From the NCBI GenBank assembly GCA_017420625.1, contig JAFOIR010000057.1, positions 1-26,438 on the forward strand: 26,438 bases of DNA, read 5' to 3'. The DNA is from Bacillota bacterium (GTDB taxonomy: Bacteria > Bacillota_A > Clostridia > Lachnospirales > Bianqueaceae). The notes beneath the pieces are model-generated. The model searched no databases, had not been told where the DNA came from, and was given only the letters and a program-made list of their open reading frames with translations. The position numbers and the translations under genes are program-made. Of this stretch, positions 24,704-26,438 are shown in pieces (position 1 is the first letter of the stretch; the number at the start of each line of letters is the position of its first letter).

Positions 24704-24750
24704 GAATCTATCTTTCTCTTCCACCGATAAACGCCGGTTTGACATCGGCT

Positions 24751-24767
24751 GTTTCATTTTTTGAAAC
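24751..24767. repeat. Inverted repeat in the divergent yhhN/DJ-1 promoter region
   Basis: GTTTCA (24751-24756), five T, TGAAAC (24762-24767) form a perfect inverted repeat. It sits immediately upstream of the DJ-1 promoter and about 50 bases upstream of the YhhN promoter, a suitable place for an operator acting on both. The regulator is unknown. Confidence 0.4.
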
Positions 24768-24790
24768 TTTTTCATTTCCTGTCATAAATC

Positions 24791-24799
24791 TGCTATACT
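24791..24799 (+). promoter_or_regulatory. Extended -10 promoter of the tandem DJ-1 gene
   Basis: TGC (24791-24793) followed by TATACT (24794-24799) is an extended -10 element; the -35 region is weak. Transcription would begin near 24806. A GGAGG ribosome binding site lies at 24818-24822, seven bases before the ATG at 24830. Confidence 0.6.
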
Positions 24800-24829
24800 A
24801 TAGACAAATCAAACGACGGAGGAACCCCC

Positions 24830-25996
24830 ATGAAAAGAATTGCTGTTTTATTTGCGGATGGATTTGAAGAAAGCGAATCTCTCACCATTGTTGATATATT
24901 AAGAAGAGCTCAGATGGAAGCCGTCATCGTAGGCGTCACCGGAAAAGAGGTCATGGGTGTTCATGACATCAATATTCGTGCGGATCTGGAACTAAAGGAT
25001 GTCAAAGCAGAAGACTTCGATATGGTCGTCATACCCGGCGGATATGTCGGTGTGGATGCGTTGATGTACAGTCCGGATACACTTGAACTGATTCGTGAAA
25101 TGGAAAGCCTCGGGAAATTTGTTACTGCTATCTGTGCCGGTCCCAGAGTTCTGGAGGCAGCCGATGTGATCGGCGATCGGAATTATACCTGTTATCCCGG
25201 TCAGGAAGCAAAGATCATTTCCGGCAACCATCAGCAGGCACTGGTCATCCGGGACGGAAACCTGATCACCGCGATCGGCCCTGCTGTCTGCTATGCCTTC
25301 GCCTATGCGCTGATCGATGCGCTGGACGGCGATTCCTTAGCCGTTAAGAACCGAATGGTCTACTTCAATGCATTTGATGAAGCTGCCAGTCACCTGGATC
25401 CCTGTCCAGAGCGAGTAGAACGTCCCGAAAAAGAAAAGAAAGTCGCCATCCTGATGAAGGAAGGCTTTGAAGAGGGTGAAACCTTCTCGATCGTAGATAT
25501 TCTGCGCCGTTTGGATATCGAGACGACCACCTTCTGCTTCAGTGAAGATCGCTGGGTAAAAGGTATGCATGGCATGCTGATCGAGGCTGACGAGGTATTC
25601 CCGGGGAAAATCGAGGATTATGATGTAGTCGCACTTCCCGGCGGCCGTCCCGGCGGAGCCAATCTTGCAGCTGATCCGCAGGTGATCGATCTTCTGAAAC
25701 GCTGGAACAAAACTCCCGGAAAGATCCTGAGTGCGCTTTGCTCCGGCACGACCGTGCTTGCTGCCGCTGAAGTCATCGAAGGCAAACACATGACCGGCTA
25801 TACCGGTTATGCTGCCAAGCTTCCCGGTGCCATCTTTGAAGAAGCCGTTGCCGTCGCAGATCAGAACCTGGTCACGTCTCAGGGACCGGCCACCGGTTAT
25901 CCCTTCGCTTTCAAGCTGGCGGAAACACTGGGCTATGATACCCGGATCGTTCGTTCTCGTCTGATGTATGACTATGCAGGTGGAAAGAATGCTTAA
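24830..25996 (+). CDS. Tandem DJ-1/PfpI-domain protein
   Basis: A 388-residue protein made of two complete DJ-1/PfpI domains (about 1-190 and 203-385) joined by a short charged linker. Each has the pair typical of DJ-1: the glutamate in DGFEESE (E16) and EGFEEGE (E217), and the cysteine of the nucleophile elbow in AICAGP (C102) and ALCSGT (C304). Both domains should therefore be active or redox-sensitive. DJ-1-like proteins are chaperones, glyoxalases or deglycases with debated in vivo roles; single-domain proteins of about 180-190 residues are the rule in bacteria. The two halves differ considerably, so the duplication is old. The MFS gene starts inside its last eight bases. Confidence 0.92.
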   Translation: MKRIAVLFADGFEESESLTIVDILRRAQMEAVIVGVTGKEVMGVHDINIRADLELKDVKAEDFDMVVIPGGYVGVDALMYSPDTLELIREMESLGKFVTAICAGPRVLEAADVIGDRNYTCYPGQEAKIISGNHQQALVIRDGNLITAIGPAVCYAFAYALIDALDGDSLAVKNRMVYFNAFDEAASHLDPCPERVERPEKEKKVAILMKEGFEEGETFSIVDILRRLDIETTTFCFSEDRWVKGMHGMLIEADEVFPGKIEDYDVVALPGGRPGGANLAADPQVIDLLKRWNKTPGKILSALCSGTTVLAAAEVIEGKHMTGYTGYAAKLPGAIFEEAVAVADQNLVTSQGPATGYPFAFKLAETLGYDTRIVRSRLMYDYAGGKNA

Positions 25997-26438
25997 AAAA
26001 GAGAATATCCGCTATCTGCTGGTTCTGATCTGCTGCTGTCTGATGGCAGCCAGTTCAGTCGGTGTCTATACCAACTCCGTCGGCGTTTTCTATACGAAAG
26101 TATCTGCCGATCTGGGTGTTGGCCGCGGTGCCTTTGCCCTGCATGCTACCTTATGTGCCCTGACCGCAGGTTTTCTTTGCCCGGTCGCTGCCAGAGTGCT
26201 GAAAAAAGCGCCTTCCCGCATCCTCATCCTTGGCGGAAGCATTCTCTCTGCCGGAAGCACTGCGCTGATGGCTCTTGCCACGAATGTATGGGCTTTCTAT
26301 ATTCTGGGAATCCTGCGCGGGATCGGTATGACCATGTTTTCCCTCATGCCCGTTACGACCTTTATCAACAACTGGTTTCATGAAAAACATGGAATGGCTG
26401 TTGGCATTGCCCTCTCCTTCAGCGGTCTGGCCGGTGCC
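25989..26438 (+). CDS. MFS transporter, N-terminal part (3' end outside window)
   Basis: The frame opens at ATG 25989, overlapping the last eight bases of the DJ-1 gene, with GGTGGAAAG just upstream as ribosome binding site. It stays open to the window edge (150 residues). The visible part holds about four membrane helices and the loop NNWFHEKHGMAVGIA, typical of the OxlT/monocarboxylate-like branch of the major facilitator superfamily, with a short MLKKENIRYL cytoplasmic start. It would move a small solute across the membrane. The overlap suggests coupled expression with the DJ-1 protein, perhaps for a reactive carbonyl or organic acid, but that is inference. Confidence 0.85.
   Translation, partial: MLKKENIRYLLVLICCCLMAASSVGVYTNSVGVFYTKVSADLGVGRGAFALHATLCALTAGFLCPVAARVLKKAPSRILILGGSILSAGSTALMALATNVWAFYILGILRGIGMTMFSLMPVTTFINNWFHEKHGMAVGIALSFSGLAGA

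Noticed and set aside
1..26438. CRISPR arrays, tRNA or rRNA genes, insertion sequences, phage genes
   Set aside because: I looked for regularly spaced repeats, tRNA-like T-loop sequences, transposase motifs and terminal repeats and found none convincing; a covariance-model scan would be decisive for small RNAs.

Overview
The window is densely coded, moderate-GC bacterial DNA with short intergenic gaps, good Shine-Dalgarno sequences and sigma-A type promoters. The gene set (MurT/GatD-type peptidoglycan pair, BmrCD-type heterodimeric ABC exporter, SEC-C methionine aminopeptidase, EpsC-type serine acetyltransferase, SWIM/SNF2 protein) points to a Gram-positive Firmicute. An anaerobic gut lineage such as Erysipelotrichia is my guess; no marker here settles it. 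I saw no rRNA, tRNA, CRISPR array, transposase or phage gene.

Layout. (a) 1-1147, plus strand: the tail of an FkbM-type methyltransferase and a membrane DUF218/YdcF protein. (b) 1153-4233, minus strand: a secreted VWA-like protein, then serS, from one clear promoter. (c) 4371-8591, minus strand: a tight operon of SEC-C methionine aminopeptidase, a spermidine-synthase-like methyltransferase, an FAD oxidoreductase and an MBL-fold hydrolase. (d) 8769-15738, plus strand: two halves of a heterodimeric ABC exporter, then a 1085-residue SWIM/SNF2-like protein, closed by a bidirectional terminator. (e) 15825-20639, minus strand: alr, murT, gatD, a cysE-like gene and a soluble DUF218 gene, almost without gaps. 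(f) 20705-23816, minus strand: a Crp/Fnr regulator followed by a TauABC/SsuABC-type importer with overlapping start and stop codons. (g) 23899-26438: a YhhN-family membrane protein, divergent from a tandem DJ-1/PfpI protein that overlaps the start of an MFS transporter cut by the window edge.

Two observations stand out. First, the GatD-like amidotransferase has lost both catalytic residues (Cys to Thr88, His to Asn203). Its MurT partner has changed in the motifs that normally accompany ammonia transfer, while its ATP-binding loop and zinc ribbon are intact. The pair sits between an alanine racemase and a serine acetyltransferase homologue. I infer that it may join something other than glutamine-derived ammonia to the D-glutamate alpha-carboxyl, for example an amino acid of a B-type cross-bridge. 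Second, the SWIM/SNF2 protein keeps the SNF2 fold column by column but has replaced Walker A, the DEAQ box and motif III, and it lacks the arginine-finger region. It appears to be an uninterrupted, ATPase-dead SNF2 homologue. Several further proteins combine a recognisable fold with lost or asymmetric active sites: the VWA-like protein and, in the expected way, the ABC exporter.
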